Assembly (NCBI GenBank): GCA_030278955.1 | Contig: JAOANR010000006.1 | Location: forward strand, 32,267,383-32,331,382 | DNA from: Hygrophila difformis | Taxonomy: Eukaryota > Streptophyta > Magnoliopsida > Lamiales > Acanthaceae | Length of the DNA: 64,000 nucleotides | Reading direction: 5' to 3' | Part shown: in pieces, positions 11,383 to 24,661 of the stretch | Layout of the letters: each line of letters starts with the position of its first letter | Numbering within the stretch: the stretch's first letter is position 1 | Translations under genes and position numbers: made by a program | The notes under the pieces: generated by a model | The model's database searches: none | What the model was told of the DNA's origin: nothing | What the model saw: only the letters and a program-made list of their open reading frames with translations

Positions 11383-13192
11383 TGTAATACCCCAGATTTT
11401 TATCAACGTCCAAAGGAATAAAAAATTTATTCCGATCAATGTCGAAATATCTCCGAGAAGAAGAAAATAATTTATCACAATAAATTATTGCTCGGAAATG
11501 AAACACCGATAGATTCAAAATTCAAAATGGAATAAAAGAGGGAAAGGAAGTCCGAAGACATTCCATGAATTGAGTCAAAATAATTGGAATTAAATTCAAG
11601 AAGGAAAATAATTCTAATTCCAAGAACCCGTGAAGTCGGAAGAAATTTAATTACACAAGTTATTGCACGGGAGTCAAAAGACGACGAATTGGAAGCCGAC
11701 GAACCCGAGACCGACGGACTTAAGATTTCAAACACGAAATTCATTTGAAACGAGATAAATTTAAGATAAGAATTTATAATCCGAGAATGACCCGAAAAAT
11801 TGAGCCCGAAAATGTAGGAGGATAGAAACCCGAAAGAGAGGAGAAAAGGCCCGACGGGATCGCACGGCCCAGTCCGGACGCACGGCCCAGACCAGGCCGC
11901 GCGCTCTCCGCGCGGTGTTTGGCCTTACAGCGCGCCAACCCCGCGCCAACCACACAGCAGCTGCAACTTGACGCGTTTATGCGATTTTCTTGCCATATTT
12001 TCGACCCTCTACTATGGAAACTTGATCTATTATGGAGGAAGGGGGATATGGACGAAATATAGAGGATTCCTACACCCTATATTCAGATTTTTAACCCTAA
12101 TCTACTCCCAAAACAGCCCCCAAACCGTCCACCCCCTCTTCCCCACTCAAACCACTCTCAATTTTCACCCATACAAAGAAATCCTAGAGTTTTGAGCATC
12201 CAAGGACCATCCCGACGAAGGAAGCGGCGATTCGGACGAGGCCAAGAAACTTTCAGACCTTGTGTGGTGGTAAGGGATAGATTTCAATCTTAGATCATGG
12301 TTCCTAATCGAACTTAGAGTCCTAACTTTTAGTTTTTCGCTCTTGTATTCACAAATCGGGACCGAAGAGAAAGAAACGAGTAGATTGGACGTGTTCACGG
12401 ACTCCGGAGGCCATCCCGACGAAATCTAAGACTTTAGATCTTAGATACTATAAGTTGATTCTTCTCATAACCGTTTTGGTGCCCTAAAATTGAATGGAAT
12501 GCAAGTTTTAGTCAACGTACGAAAATCTGTCCCAAAAACCCTCCCTATGCGCAGTTTCTGAAATCCAATTTTTAGACCCTTTTCGAGCTTTCAAACGGAG
12601 AAACTTAAAACTACAAAATTGTTTCTAAGGACTTAAAGTATACTGTGTAAAAATTTCAGAAATTTTCGTCGACGTTTGGCCCGTCAAATCGAATCTGGTA
12701 TACTCTGCGTTTTCGGACAAAACCCCATATGTGACAGTTTTGCGCGTTCGACTCCCTTGACGTTTTTCTAATGGATCCCATCAAAACTAAACTTTCATGT
12801 AAAAACGAAAGTTGTAGCTAACTGTCTAAATATTGTGTCCGTAAAATTTCACGCGTTTTCGTTAAGTTTTGATACTCGAAATTTCACCGAAATGTTTCTG
12901 CGTTTTTAAACATTTTCGAAAATCCTGACAGCTTTCATATGCGGACTTCGTGTGGATTTTTCTCTCACCTTTGGTCGAAACCAATCTTTGATGTAAACAT
13001 AAAAGTTGTAGATATTTGTCTCAAGATTATGCCCGTAAAATTTCATGAACTTTGGTTAACGTTTGGACTTTCAAATTGATCCGAACAGCCTGCGTTTTTG
13101 AAAAGAAAACTTGACAGATTTTTATCCAAACTTGATGCGCGGATCTGATCCGATCCGGAGTGTTTCCGGACAAAGTACCTCTAATAGAACTT
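11383..13192 (+). repeat. Element A 3' LTR, first piece
   Basis: Nearly identical to 6299 onward. It ends at CTAATAGAACTT, where the CACTA inserted; the last CTT (13190-13192) is one copy of its TSD. It continues at 29499. Confidence 0.95.
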
Positions 13193-13213
13193 CACTACAA
13201 GAAAAGTTGGCTA

Positions 13214-13425
13214 TAGCGACCGTTTTTAACGACCGTCTACTTGCGGTCGTTGATAGCGACCGCATCAGCGACCGCATTACACGGTGGCTAGTATCGCGAC
13301 CGATTCAACGACCGGCAATCCGTGTCTTTGGTGGGCGTCTCATCCGCGACCGCCCTAACGACCGCGTTTTTGGTGGTCGTTGTTAGCGACCGTCACAGCG
13401 ACCGGTTTTGACGGTCGCTAGGCTA
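13214..13425. repeat. CACTA 5' subterminal repeats
   Basis: About a dozen copies of (T)AGCGACCG / CGGTCGCT or the AACGACCG variant, mostly in the direct orientation, within 200 bp of the terminus. In En/Spm such subterminal motifs are the binding sites of the TnpA protein; here that role is inferred by analogy. Confidence 0.85.
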
Positions 13426-14933
13426 GGGTTATAATTTCCAATTCGCACGCTGTTAATCACAATTACAGAGCAAACGTTGGAGAGACGACCGTTGCAATTT
13501 TTTGCGCGACACCACCATCTCCGACCACCTCCGAACCGTCGCGACGTACCGGCGACCATCTCCGAGCCACCCTCCGAAGAAGACGACATCCCCGTCGTGC
13601 CCCGCTGTGCCCCCTGTTCGGCCCTGTTTGGGCTTGGCGCCACTGCCCAGCCGCACCGCCTCTGTACGTCGGAGAGCCGGCCGGCCCAGCCCGCCCCTGC
13701 CGACGCCGCTCATCCAAGCGCTGCCGACGCTCTCCGGCATCTCTCTCCGTCTCCGGCCCCTTGCCACCGAATGGCTACTTGAGGTGGCCGGCGGGTTCCA
13801 CCGTTCACAACGTGTTCGTAATAAGGTAATGGTAGTTCCACTATAACATTCTCATCTACTTTGGTATTCAAATTTTGCACTAGAATTAGGCCTTGGTTTT
13901 GGAAATGCTATCTGTGGAAGGATTGAATTAGGGTGGCATCCTGAATGTAGAATTAGGACTTTGGTATTAGATTGGTTTTTTTTGGTGACGGTTGATTTTG
14001 GTTTTAGAAAGATTGAATTGTTCATTTGGGTTTTTGGACATGCTAGAACTAGATTGCTTTTTTAGAACCATGGAATGTCTTCATCATAATTTGGAACAGT
14101 TTTAATTGTTAAAGACATTGTTATTAGATATTACAGTTTGCAATTTTATTTAAAAAAAAACGAATTAAGTGAAGTATTGTGTCTATTGTCCATTTGTTGT
14201 TGTAGTTGATTTGATTTCATGAATTGGATCAAGTTTTACTTTCATGGTCTGGAAACATAATTGTTTCAAAATATTGTTAGCAAGCTTTATTGAAACATAA
14301 TTGTTGATTTTTTAGAGGCGATTTTCCGGATCTCATAAGTGAAGAGAGGAAGGGATCGTGAGCACACAGCGGCAAATTAAAGTAATTCAAGGAGGTGATA
14401 CAGGTACACAAAAATGCATCTATTTGCGTATGTCGTTATGATTCTTTTAAATTTCGTCTACTAATACTAACAGTTATTAGTAAGATTTGGTATGTTTAAT
14501 GATAGTTATTTGCATACTAGAATTAAATATTTCCTATAAATTGTGATGTTAACTTATCGCCGAAATGGATAAACAACTTGTTTAAAAACAGTTATTAGTA
14601 TGTTTAATGATAGTTGTTTGAATTAAGCAATCTAATACTAACAGTTATTAGTAAGATCTGGATAAGCAACCTGTTTGAAAACCCACCCTCAAGAACCATC
14701 TAGCCGAGAATATAATAGTGTCATTCTTAAATTAAATAGTGTCATTCTTAAATTAAATAGTGTCATTCTTTTAATAAGCTCTGTTTTAATTAAATAGTGT
14801 CATTCTTTTTATAAGCTACACATAACAAATAATAGAATTCTCAATTAATATGTAACTTTTTCAAAAATCCATGTATTCGTTTAAGTAATTTACCCCCATC
14901 TTAAATTATAGTTAGATAATGGAGCGCAGTTGA
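13426..14933 (+). other. CACTA 5' leader region, no supported coding exon
   Basis: A GC-rich stretch (about 13480-13800) is open in several frames and ends near a donor-like AATAAG-GTAATG (13820). AT-rich DNA with a short tandem duplication (AAATAGTGTCATTCTT, 14730-14815) follows. It is probably a non-coding first exon and an intron of the transposase transcript. A five-codon upstream ORF (ATGGAGCGCAGTTGA, 14919-14933) ends directly before the transposase ATG. Confidence 0.5.
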
Positions 14934-17900
14934 ATGTATCGCCCACGCGGCGGGGAGCTAACACCTGAATTCAAGGAAGGTGTGAGATCCTTTCTACGGG
15001 TTTGTCGTGCAAACCCCGAATGTGATATAGTAGAAGGGATGATACGGTGTCCTTGTGCAAGATGTAAGAATAGATGTTATTTATCAGATAAGGAAATATT
15101 AGGACACCTGTACAGGAAAGGATTTGTAGAAAATTACGAGCGATGGACTTGTCATGGAGAGCCACACAACTTTCGCCCTCTTTATGATGATGAAGCACCG
15201 TCGGGAGGTGCAACAGATAATTCAAACGACTACAGACAGATGGTAATTGATGGAATGGGGTATGGAATTCCCAATGACTTCCCAAATAACGTAGATGATG
15301 AGCCTATGCCCCCTGAGGAACCCAACCCACAAGACAAATTATTTTATGACATGTTGGATGCAGCGGATAAGGATTTATGGCCTGGATGTAAGAAAATGAC
15401 ATTATTGTCAACAGTTGCAAGGTTGCTAAACATTAAATCGGAGCACAATCTATCTGAAAGATGCTTCGATACCTTATGTCAGCTCATGATTGATACACTG
15501 CCAGAGGAGCACTCAATGGTTAAGAGTTTCTACGAGGCAAAGAAACTTCTCGAGGGCCTTGGATTACCCGTTAAGAAAATTGACTGTTGTGATAAAGGTT
15601 GTATGCTGTATTGGAGGGACGATGCGGCCTTACAGAATTGCAAGTTTTGCCATAGGCCGAGATTTAAAGATTCTAACAATGGATCACAAGTTGCAGTGAG
15701 TTACATGTTCTATTTCCCTTTAAAGAACAGATTGAAACGTTTGTATTCATCGGAGGCGACTGCGAAATACATGACATGGCATGTAGGGCATGACCATGGG
15801 GGTACTGGTGAGATGTGTCATCCATGCGACTCCAAAGCATGGAAACACTTTGACAACATTCATCCCGATTTCGGTTCGGAGGGACGAAATGTGAGGTTAG
15901 GGCTGTGCACCGATGGATTCCAACCGTTCGGTCAATCAGGGGCCCAATACTCTTGTTGGCCCGTTCTATTGACACCGTACAACCTCCCCCCAGGTATGTG
16001 TATGAAAGATGAGTATATGTTCTTGACGGCCATAATACCTGGCAAATCGAGTCCAAAACAAAGGATAGACGTGTACCTACAACCGTTGATTGAAGAGCTA
16101 CTGGAGTTGTGGGACGTGGGGATCACCACATACGATGCATATAGTAAGCAAAATTTTCAGATGAAGGCGGCACTAATGTGGACAATTGGAGATTTTCCAG
16201 CGTATGCGATGTTGTCTGGTTGGAGTACCTACGGGAAAACTGCATGCCCGGTCTGTATGGAAAGAACTGAGTCTATACGACTGAAGGAGGGTGGGAAACA
16301 GTCGTGGTTTGATTCGCACCGGAAGTTCCTGCCTATAGACCATCCATTTAGATCAGATAAGGCCAGATTTATAAAGGATCGGGTAGAGCAAGGGCTTCCG
16401 CCAACCATTAGAAGTGGGGAAGATGTGTTAGTGGATATAGAGACACATGGTCTTAAGCGTGTCTTTGAAGTAGGTAGTGAGGAAGCAAACACAACCATCA
16501 GCAAGACTTGTGGTTGGAAAAAGAGGAGTATATTCTGGGATCTACCATATTGGAAGTCAAATTTGGTCCGTCACAACCTGGATGTGATGCATATCGAGAA
16601 AAATGTGTTTGAGAATGTCTTCAACACTGTGATGGATGTACAAGGGAAAACAAAGGACAATGCGAAAGCACGTGAGGACATCGTTACTCTGTGTAATAGG
16701 CCCGAATTGCATAGGGATGCCCGAACTGGAAGATATCCAAAGGCTGTGTACACAATGGACAAGGATAAGAGAGACGTATTTCTGAAGTGGGTGGCAGGCT
16801 TGAAGTTTCCCGATGGGTGTGTTTCGAACTTGGGTAGATGTGTGGATACGAATAAACACAGGATGTTTGGTATGAAGAGCCACGATTGTCATATCTTCTT
16901 GCAACGTCTCCTTCCCATCGGATGGAGAGAATTACTACCAGTGACCGTGTGGGAGGCAATAACAGAATTGAGTAATGTGTTTCGTGCGTTGACTGCAAAA
17001 ACCATTAAGGTACATGAAATGGAGAGATTGGGGTTAGACATTCCAGTAGTTCTTTGCAAACTAGAAACCATTTTCCCACCATCATTCTTCGATTGTATGG
17101 AGCATCTTCCTGTCCATCTGCCTTATGAAACTAGTGTCGCTGGTCCAGTTCAGTTCAGATGGATGTATCCCTATGAAAGGTACGAATTCAAAAAAATAAT
17201 GACTTGTTTAATTGCAATGGCATTTTCAATATGACTAATATATTATTGGAACTTGATAATTTATTCAAGGTACCTAAACCGATTAAAGCGTACAGTGCGC
17301 AATAAGGCACACGTTGAAGGGTCTATCTGCAATGCTTATCTGGTGCGAGAGGCATCATTATTTTATTCTCATTACTTTGAGAAGCATGTGTTCACACGTG
17401 AGAGAAATGTGCCAAGGAATGACGATGGTGGTTGCCCGTTCGATGATGATAGACTTATTAGTGTTTTCAAATTAGGAGGACGTGCACAGGGTAGGTCAAA
17501 AAGAAGGCGGATGACCGAGCAAGAGTTAAAGACCGCCCACAATTACGTGCTCCTAAATTGCACAGAAACAGAACCGTATATCGAGTAAGTACTTTGTATT
17601 TCTATCGTATGCCATTCATTTATGTTATATTCTAATTTGCCCGGTCTTTATGAATTATAGGTTGTTCCACCAATATATGCGTTCTATTAATCCTCGGATT
17701 ACAATTCCTGAGCTCTCAGCTGCCATGTCTAACCACTTTCCGAAATGGTTTGAGGAGTACTTAGTGGAACACCCGCCCGATATACCGTGTTTGTTCGAAC
17801 TTGCACAAGGACCACTTCCCACAGCTCAATCATTTCCCATGTATTTTGTAAATGGGATGAAATTTCATACCGAAAACCATGGTTGTCGTCGAACCACTTA

Positions 17901-18474
17901 CAATAGTGGAGTGTGCATTACGGGGGAATCTCGTGATTTCTACGGTATCATCGAAGAGATTTTAGTGCTCGAGTACCCTGCATTGCCTTTGAAGCAAATT
18001 GCATTCTTCAAATGTAAATGGTTTGACACTCGCGAGGGAATTGGAACGCGTACTCATGAGAATTACAAGATAGTAGAGGTGAATCAGACCAAAAATTTGC
18101 CCTACTATGACCCATTCATATTTGCCACCCAAGCTGAACAAGTGTGTTATGTTCAATTTCCAACGAACAGACCAAATGCTAGGACTCGTGATTGGTTGGC
18201 TGTATGTAAAATTAAGCCTAGGGGTGTGATTACCGTAAAGATGGGCGAAGAAGCTGAGGCATTCCAACTAGACGTTGCAGAACAACTTGGTATTGAAACT
18301 GCAACCATAACGTCTCGTCGGGAGCGGTTAACAGACGATATAGTCCAACTTGTAGATCTAAATCAAGATGAGGATAGTGATTCTGAAACATCCCCGGATC
18401 ATTTGTCTACATCAGATGACACTGACATGGATGAATCATCAGAAGAGACCTCTGATGAGGATTTCGAAATTTGA
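14934..18474 (+). CDS. CACTA transposase (TNP2 / TnpD-like), three exons
   Basis: The exons are 14934-17179, 17270-17584 and 17661-18474. Both introns (90 and 76 bp) have GT-AG ends and preserve the frame (YER-YLNR and YIE-LFHQ), giving 1124 aa. Residues 1-77 match the transposase-associated Cys-rich domain (IRCPCARCKN, GHLYRKGF). Residues about 325-480 carry TNP2 hallmarks (DGFQPFG, YSCWPV, NLPPG, TYDA, GDFPAY, GWSTYGKTACPVC). From about 545 is the DUF4218-like part (HNLDVMHIEKNVFENV, KSHDCHIFLQRLLP). Exon 3 has a DUF4216-like segment (FYGIIEEILVLEYP, FKCKWFD) and an acidic Ser-rich tail. It should cut and join the CACTA ends in the nucleus. I see no disabling mutation. Confidence 0.93.
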
Positions 18475-18660
18475 ATATGAACATGTAACACACACATGCC
18501 TTTTACTTGTTGCATAAAGTCCATTAACTTTTTAACATATATGATTTTGTCACTTATATTCCATCTTGTTTTGTTAGCAGATGCCTGAACAGGGGGTGGC
18601 TCGGCCTCGGGCACTCCAAGCCGAGAGGGATCGGGTTCAGGATCTACGCCACGACTGCCT

Positions 18661-20551
18661 ATGCCCGCCGAGACTGCAAGGATGGTACGAGAGGCACGCG
18701 AGCGATGGGCTCTAGACGTGGCAGGTTAGTGTAATTCAACGTCTTTATTTATTCTATATATGTACTTGTCTTTGAATCTATGTTATGGAGCAGCACAATC
18801 CTCAAGCCCTGAAGATCCACCCGTCCATACACCAGGATCCGACTCTCCGATACCAGAGACTCCCCCATCACAGACTCTAGGTAAGTTAAAATTCCATATA
18901 TGTTAAAATTAAATTTCATTCCATCTATATAGTCGAACGTGTATATATAATTCTAGGATCTAACTTACGCACCGTTAAATATTAAATTTAATTCCATATA
19001 TGTTCAAATTTAGGATCAGCCGTTGAGGCACGTGGTACACTTTCTGAACAAGCCCCACAACCCCCACAGCCCATAGAGAACAGGACAGAGCTTAAGCCAA
19101 AAAATGGCGTGTAAGTTGTCTCGTATAACTGTTTCATAGTTGTCACAATTTTCATAACAGTTTCCCATTTAGTGACTAATTAATTTAAATGTTAAGTATC
19201 ACAATCCCGGGTGCACTGGTGAAAAAGATGTGGGATTGTTATCCCATGCGGGCAGATAAGGAAGGAATCTCGTGGATGAAAGTCACGAAAAGGACAAAGG
19301 ACTTTTACTGGGGTGAATTTCAAGTACGTAATGAATTGAAGTCAATTACATATATAAATATTCGGTCCTTTTACTTATTACTAACGGTCTGACATGACTT
19401 TGAAATATGTTAATCAGAAAGTTGCTCGATGGGATCCTTCTCTTGAAGTGCAAGTAAAGAAAGAGTGGGAGAGGAAGAACGTGCAAAGGTAAAATAGTAA
19501 CGGCACTTTTTATAAATATACTAAGTAGATAGTTAATTAAAATGAATTATTATTTAACGGTATACTTGACACTAATGATGTTTTAGGTACAAAGACTACA
19601 CGCTGGACATCAGGAGTGGTAAGAAACCTTATCCACTTGAGAGAGAAATTGCTGAGGCCTGGCGTAATTATTGGAACTCCGCTGCGTTCAAGGAAAAACA
19701 ACAGAGGAACAAGGTGAACAGGCGGCGAGGTCAGGCAGACGCTCCAGCTCTTCCGACGCACACAGCAGGGTCTAGATCACATGATGCGACACTGGATCAC
19801 TTGGTATGCGTTGCATTGTTATATATATTCGAAATCCATTCACATTTACCTATTACTTCATAATTTAGTAAACCTTTTATTTGAATGTAGATAGAAGAAC
19901 AGGGTAGGGAAATCGACTTGGATGAGTTGCACGAGCATACGCACACAAGGAAACATAAGAAGGATGCCTGGGTTGATGACAAATCAAAGACGGTCCATGT
20001 AAAGGATCAAAATTTTACTTCTTTTACAAATATTAACTGCTGACATGATAATTAATTAGTACATTCACTTTTGCTTAATTGTTGTCACTTCAAACAGGAG
20101 GAGTACCATGCTATCAAACAGATTCTTACACAGACTCAAGCCCCTTTCGATCCAAACCGGTCCTTTTATGAGGTTGCTGGTGGGCACGATAGGCGGAAGG
20201 CCGTTTATGGACTAGGTAAAATAGTTTTTCTACTTCATTTCATCCCGAATACGTCAACATTAATTTAACGCTTTATTTGTACATCATAAATATGTTTTAG
20301 GATCACTGGCAAAATTCATTCAGCCTACGGGGAAGGGTGGAAGCAGTACCCCACAGTCAAGCAGGAATGAGATCACTCGGGAGGAGTTTGAAGAGCTCAA
20401 GGCAACTCTGGAACGCTATGGACAGAAGTGGGAGACTGTGGTGGAGGAGTTAGACAGGATGCGGGGAGGTCGTAGACCTCCATCTCCGGGCTCGGGAGAT
20501 GATGACCACGGAGGAGGTCATGGATTCGGTGGTGATATCACAGTGAGTTGA
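18661..20551 (+). CDS. CACTA second protein, Transposase_24 / TnpA-like, nine exons
   Basis: Exons read by splice sites and frame: 18661-18724, 18791-18880, 19014-19110, 19197-19323, 19418-19488, 19587-19803, 19891-19998, 20098-20215 and 20301-20551, total 1143 nt, 380 aa. All introns are GT-AG. The protein has a Pro/Ser-rich N-terminus, then NGVITIPGALVKKMWDCYP and the conserved core (YKDYTLDIRSGKKPY, HTAGSRSHDATLDHL, HEHTHTRKHKKDAWVDD), a likely coiled coil (EEFEELKATLERYGQKWE) and a Gly-rich end. This core is the Ptta/En/Spm Transposase_24 type. It probably binds the subterminal repeats and assists the transposase. The first ATG is uncertain: an upstream exon could join after 18590. The ATG at 18581 runs into a stop. 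Confidence 0.85.
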
Positions 20552-20960
20552 GTGGATGTCGTTTGTTAGTACTTTTTGGATTTATGTTGATTGTCAGATA
20601 TTAGTTAACACTTGGTGACATTTTGTGTAGTTTTTGGCATTTGAATACTGTTGGTTTGAATGTTGATTTGAATGTACGTAATGTAGTTGATTGCACTTAT
20701 GATTTTGTTGGTTTGAATGTACATAATGTAGTTGCTATGTTAACTTCAATGGAGAAGTCTAAATTTGAAGGTTTTAATGAGGTTCTATGGTGTATTGGAC
20801 GGTGTATGGTGTTTTGGATGGTATTGTTTGATTGAGTTTGTTTGGAATGGTTTGAGAATGTATTAGTGCAGGTTGGAATGAGGTTGTGCAGGTTGGAATA
20901 TGTTTGTTTGTTTGGAATGGATTGCTGCCATTTAAATTGTTCTGGTGGCAGTATCAGAAT
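20552..20960 (+). other. CACTA 3' non-coding region
   Basis: T/G-rich, with degenerate repeats of TTGGTTTGAATGT and TTTGGAATGG. It is probably the 3' UTR and terminator region of the TnpA-like gene. No coding potential is supported. Confidence 0.6.
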
Positions 20961-21054
20961 TAGCGACCGTCAAAACCGGTCGCTAAAACGGTCGTAGTAC
21001 AGCGACCGTCACAGGCGGTCGTTAGAACGGTCGCTAGATCGAACCGGTACGTGA
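20961..21054. repeat. CACTA 3' subterminal repeats, first block
   Basis: TAGCGACCGTC and its complement GACGGTCGCTA, repeated in both orientations, up to the insertion site of B (TSD TCCGG, 21055-21059). The array resumes at 29250. Confidence 0.85.
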
Positions 21055-21059
21055 TCCGG

Positions 21060-24000
21060 TGTAATACCCGGGTTTTTTACAACGCCCAAAGAAACGAAAT
21101 AAAATTTATTTCCGAGAAGAAAATAATTTATTACAATAAATTATTGCTCGGAAATGGCGTGACCGATAAATTCAAAGAATTCGAACCCAAATTTTGGTCA
21201 AGTAGAAATGGAATGAAAGAGGGAAAGGAAGCCCGAAGATATTCCATAGATTAATCCCAAAAGAATTGGAATTAAATTCAAGAAGGAAAAGAATTTTAAT
21301 TCCAAGAACCCGTGAAGTCGGAAATAATTTAATTAGATAAATTATTGCACGGGAGCCACAGGACGACGAATTCAAGCCGACGGATTCGAACTAGACGAAT
21401 TCTTGATTTCAAATATGAAATTCATTGGAGTCAAAATAAAATTCAGAAAGGAATCGTAACCCCAGAAATGACCCGAAAAGTCGAACCGAAAACGTAGGGG
21501 ATAGAAACCCGATCGAGAAAAGAAGGAAAGACCCGACGGAGCAAGCGAACCGCCGAACCGGCCGGTCCGGCCGGCCCGCGCTGCCCGCGCGCCGCCGCGC
21601 GGCCACCGCGCGGCCAAGGGCGTCGCGCCTCCAGGCTGGTCGCGCGTGCTCCGCGCGCACAAAAGCTTGGGTGCGCGCCACCAGCGCGCCAGAGGTGCTG
21701 AAAGTGTAAACTTTCCTTCCATGGCGATTTTCTTGCCAAAAATCCGATCTCAATCAATGGCAAGTCGATCACAACAATGGGGAAGGGCATAAGATCAGAT
21801 TTGGGGCGCCCCTCCCCATAATTCTCAGAAAACCTAACCCTAAACACCTCCAATATTCCTCTCCAAGTCGAAACCTCTCCGAACTCACTTCCCGGCAAGT
21901 ATTCCGGCGACGGCAAGGCGAAAGGAACCAAGCCCTGCCCTCTAGACTCTTGGTAAGCTATTGTACAAAGTTTCAATTCGTCCATAGATCTCAGAAACTC
22001 ATATTCTAACCCTTTTTCCTTACCACGATTTCCCGTCGGAAAACGAACAAAAAGCGATCGGAGAAGTTGGCCGTTCGTCGTGACCCTAGGACGTCCGGAA
22101 ACCCAATCCAGTGACCCTATCATCACTCTAAGTAAGTTAACACCTTACTCACAAATTTTCGTGGTTGTTTGTTGTTTAAATCTCGAGATATAGGCTTGTA
22201 ACAAAAATCGGTTTTCAAAAACCCTATTTTCGTCCAATTTTAAAGACTCGCCAAAAACTCGACCTTCGGGAATTCAAACCGAAAACTTTTCAACATAAAA
22301 GTTGTTCCTAACACCTTTATCTATCTTGTGTCCAAATTTCAGCCATTGACATTAAGTTTTGCTACCCCAATTTTCGCCATGAACTTTCTGTATCAAACCG
22401 AACGATTTTAATCTGTGACAGATTCCTTCATTCAACTTGATGCATGTTTTTCACCCATTTTTCGAATGATTTAACCTTGCATTTCTAAACAAAAGTTGTA
22501 GATAATTGTGTCTAGATTATGCCTACAAAATTTCACGAATTTTGGTGTTCATTTGATATGTCAATCGGCCAAGTTTTTAAAACTGTTTTGAATTCGTTTT
22601 AAGGGCCATGAGTATGCAGTGAGTTGCACACGATTTTTGAGTACCAAGAATTCATTATTTCCAAAAACTTAAAACATGAAAGTTGTTCCTTAATGTGTCG
22701 TGTAGTTACTGTAAAAATTTCACATCGATTGGTTTTGAAATGAATTTTTAATCGGCGTTACACGAACCTGTGACGAAAACAGTTTTTAAGACATAAATTA
22801 TTCTTTGCAATAAACTCAAATTTCAACTCACTTCGGAACCTTATTTCCAAAAACTTAAAACATGAAAGTTGTTCGTGTGTGTGTTTTTGAATTACTGGCC
22901 AAGTTTCAGAATTTTTGGGGAAAAGACGAATTTTAAATTAAGAAAGGCGTAAACTGCCTCGAATAGGATTTTTTTTCGAACTTGAGAAAACTCGAACTAC
23001 GAAAACGCGATATCGATCATTTGATAACTTTGAAGTACGAACTTTCGAAAAATCCCGTTCACTAGGCTGAGCCGATCTTCATACTATCATTATCTTTGAG
23101 ACTGCCTCGTTAGTGGTCTCCATTATTTGGACTGCCTCGTTAGTGGTCCTACGATTGAGATTGCCTCGTTAGTGGTCTCCTTTATATGCCAAAACGGCAG
23201 TTGTGCACATGGCCTGCCAAATCGGCAGTGGGAAATACACGGCCTGCCCGAGTGGTAGTGAAACCGTTTGAAAGGCCTGTCAAATGACAGTTGATATACA
23301 TGCCTGTCAAATTGACAGTAGATACACACGGCTTGCCGAAATGGCAATCGAGATACATGGCTAGCCAAAACGGCAGTCAATACTGATATGGCTGCGGCCG
23401 CCGGCTCACCGGCTAACTGATTATGATTCTTGAGATTGCCTCGTTGGTGATCTCCATTGTGTGGTGTCCTCTTCTTAGTTTACGGGATGAAATATAAAAG
23501 ACTTGTGTGAGTGTTTATTTACGCTTAAATCGTATTTACTATGTTTTTAAATTATGTATTCAAATTACGCGTCTGAAATTATGCTTTAAATTATGCTTTT
23601 AAATTAAGTCCTTAAATTATGTATTCTCGTCTTGAATAAATTAATCATGCTTTTCCGCTGCAAGTAAACTATGAATTTTAAATTAATTTCGTAAGCATGA
23701 AAAGTGTAATTTCAAGTAAACACATGTAACCCCTTAAATTGTTAGTTAGGGATTAACTTACTCAGTATTTTATATACTGATAAAACCCGTTGTTCATTTT
23801 TTTTCCATTACAGAGTACGGAGCATGATCGTGCATCGGGGGATTACTTTGGGCATTTAATTATTTATTTTACATGATGTGCATACGGGCTTGTTAACCCG
23901 AGTTTTGGCCATGTCGGCCCTGTATTTTAATTTCCGCTGCAACTTATTATTTTTATCATGTATGGATGATATTACATTATTATTTTTAAGTAATTCCGGA

Positions 24001-24128
24001 CTTGCTTTTAAAACATTTTCCAACGCTCATAGCCTTGCATCTCTTTAGCAAGCTCGGAGAAACCGTGTCTTGCTAGGGAGGTGCGGCGGTGACACCTCGG
24101 CCTGGGTTATCAAATCCGGGGTGTTACA
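21060..24128 (+). repeat. Element B 5' LTR
   Basis: TGTAATACCCGGG...GGGTGTTACA. It contains a very GC-rich block (21540-21700), a donor-like CTTGGTAAGC at 21953, short repeats of GCCTCGTTAGTGGTCTCC and GCCTGCCAAATCGGCAGT (23101-23385), the GCGGCCGCCGGCTCACCGGC motif (23394), an acceptor-like CCATTACAG at 23813 and a perfect 7-bp U5 stem (24046-24052 with 24069-24075). The long minus-strand frames in the GC-rich block are not genes. Confidence 0.95.
23101..23385 (+). repeat. Short repeats inside B 5' LTR
   Basis: Three copies of (A)CTGCCTCGTTAGTGGTC are followed by about seven degenerate copies of GCCTGCCAAAnnGGCAGT, each a small inverted repeat (TGCC...GGCA). The same array is at 28211-28495 in the 3' LTR. 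Confidence 0.8.
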
Positions 24129-24131
24129 GAG

Positions 24132-24144
24132 TGGTATCAGAGCC
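24132..24144 (+). promoter_or_regulatory. Element B primer binding site
   Basis: TGGTATCAGAGCC, complementary to initiator tRNA-Met, three bases after the LTR. Confidence 0.9.
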
Positions 24145-24661
24145 CGGAAATATTTTTAAATTATTATTATTATTTTGGCCAATATAGAGGCCCAAGATTT
24201 TTAAACAAATATTAATATTATTTTAAAATTTTTAAGTACCATTATTATTATTTAAATTTTAAGTTTTCTTTCCATGGAACAAAATTTATTTTAAACCCAT
24301 GGAAAATATTTACATATGCATAGAAATTTTTCCAACAAGTTTTTAAAGTCACGAAAATATTTTTCGGGGTTGGGGTAGCATTGTATAAAGCATACATGCA
24401 TTCGCATACATACATACATGAATATCGCGCTAATTTTTTTTATGTGAATTAACAGTGTCAAAACTCTTACCTTCAAATTGGTCATGACCTTGACTTAGAA
24501 GTGTTTGCTTTAAACTAATTTTGCCTCAGTCTTATCATTTGATCACCTAAGTTTAGCATTCTCCTATCTATTACCTCTTTCCAATCCTACCTTATAGATT
24601 TTCTTGAACGCTAACTTGCCTTACATTAGAAACTCATCTTCACGTGCGTTGATAACAGAGA

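Noticed and set aside
13477..13846. Proline-rich and arginine-rich frames in the CACTA 5' region
   Set aside because: Several overlapping frames are open in both strands in a GC-rich stretch. No match to CACTA proteins; better explained as a leader exon.
18581..18715. ATG at 18581 as start of the TnpA-like gene
   Set aside because: This frame reaches TAG at 18713-18715 and does not join the following exons in phase. The frame that fits all downstream exons has its first ATG at 18661.
21443..22126. A 227-aa minus-strand open frame in the B 5' LTR (a 251-aa form at 26481-27236)
   Set aside because: It lies across the GC-rich LTR block, has no recognisable domain, changes frame between the two LTRs by a one-base difference, and three frames are open at once there. 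It is open by composition.
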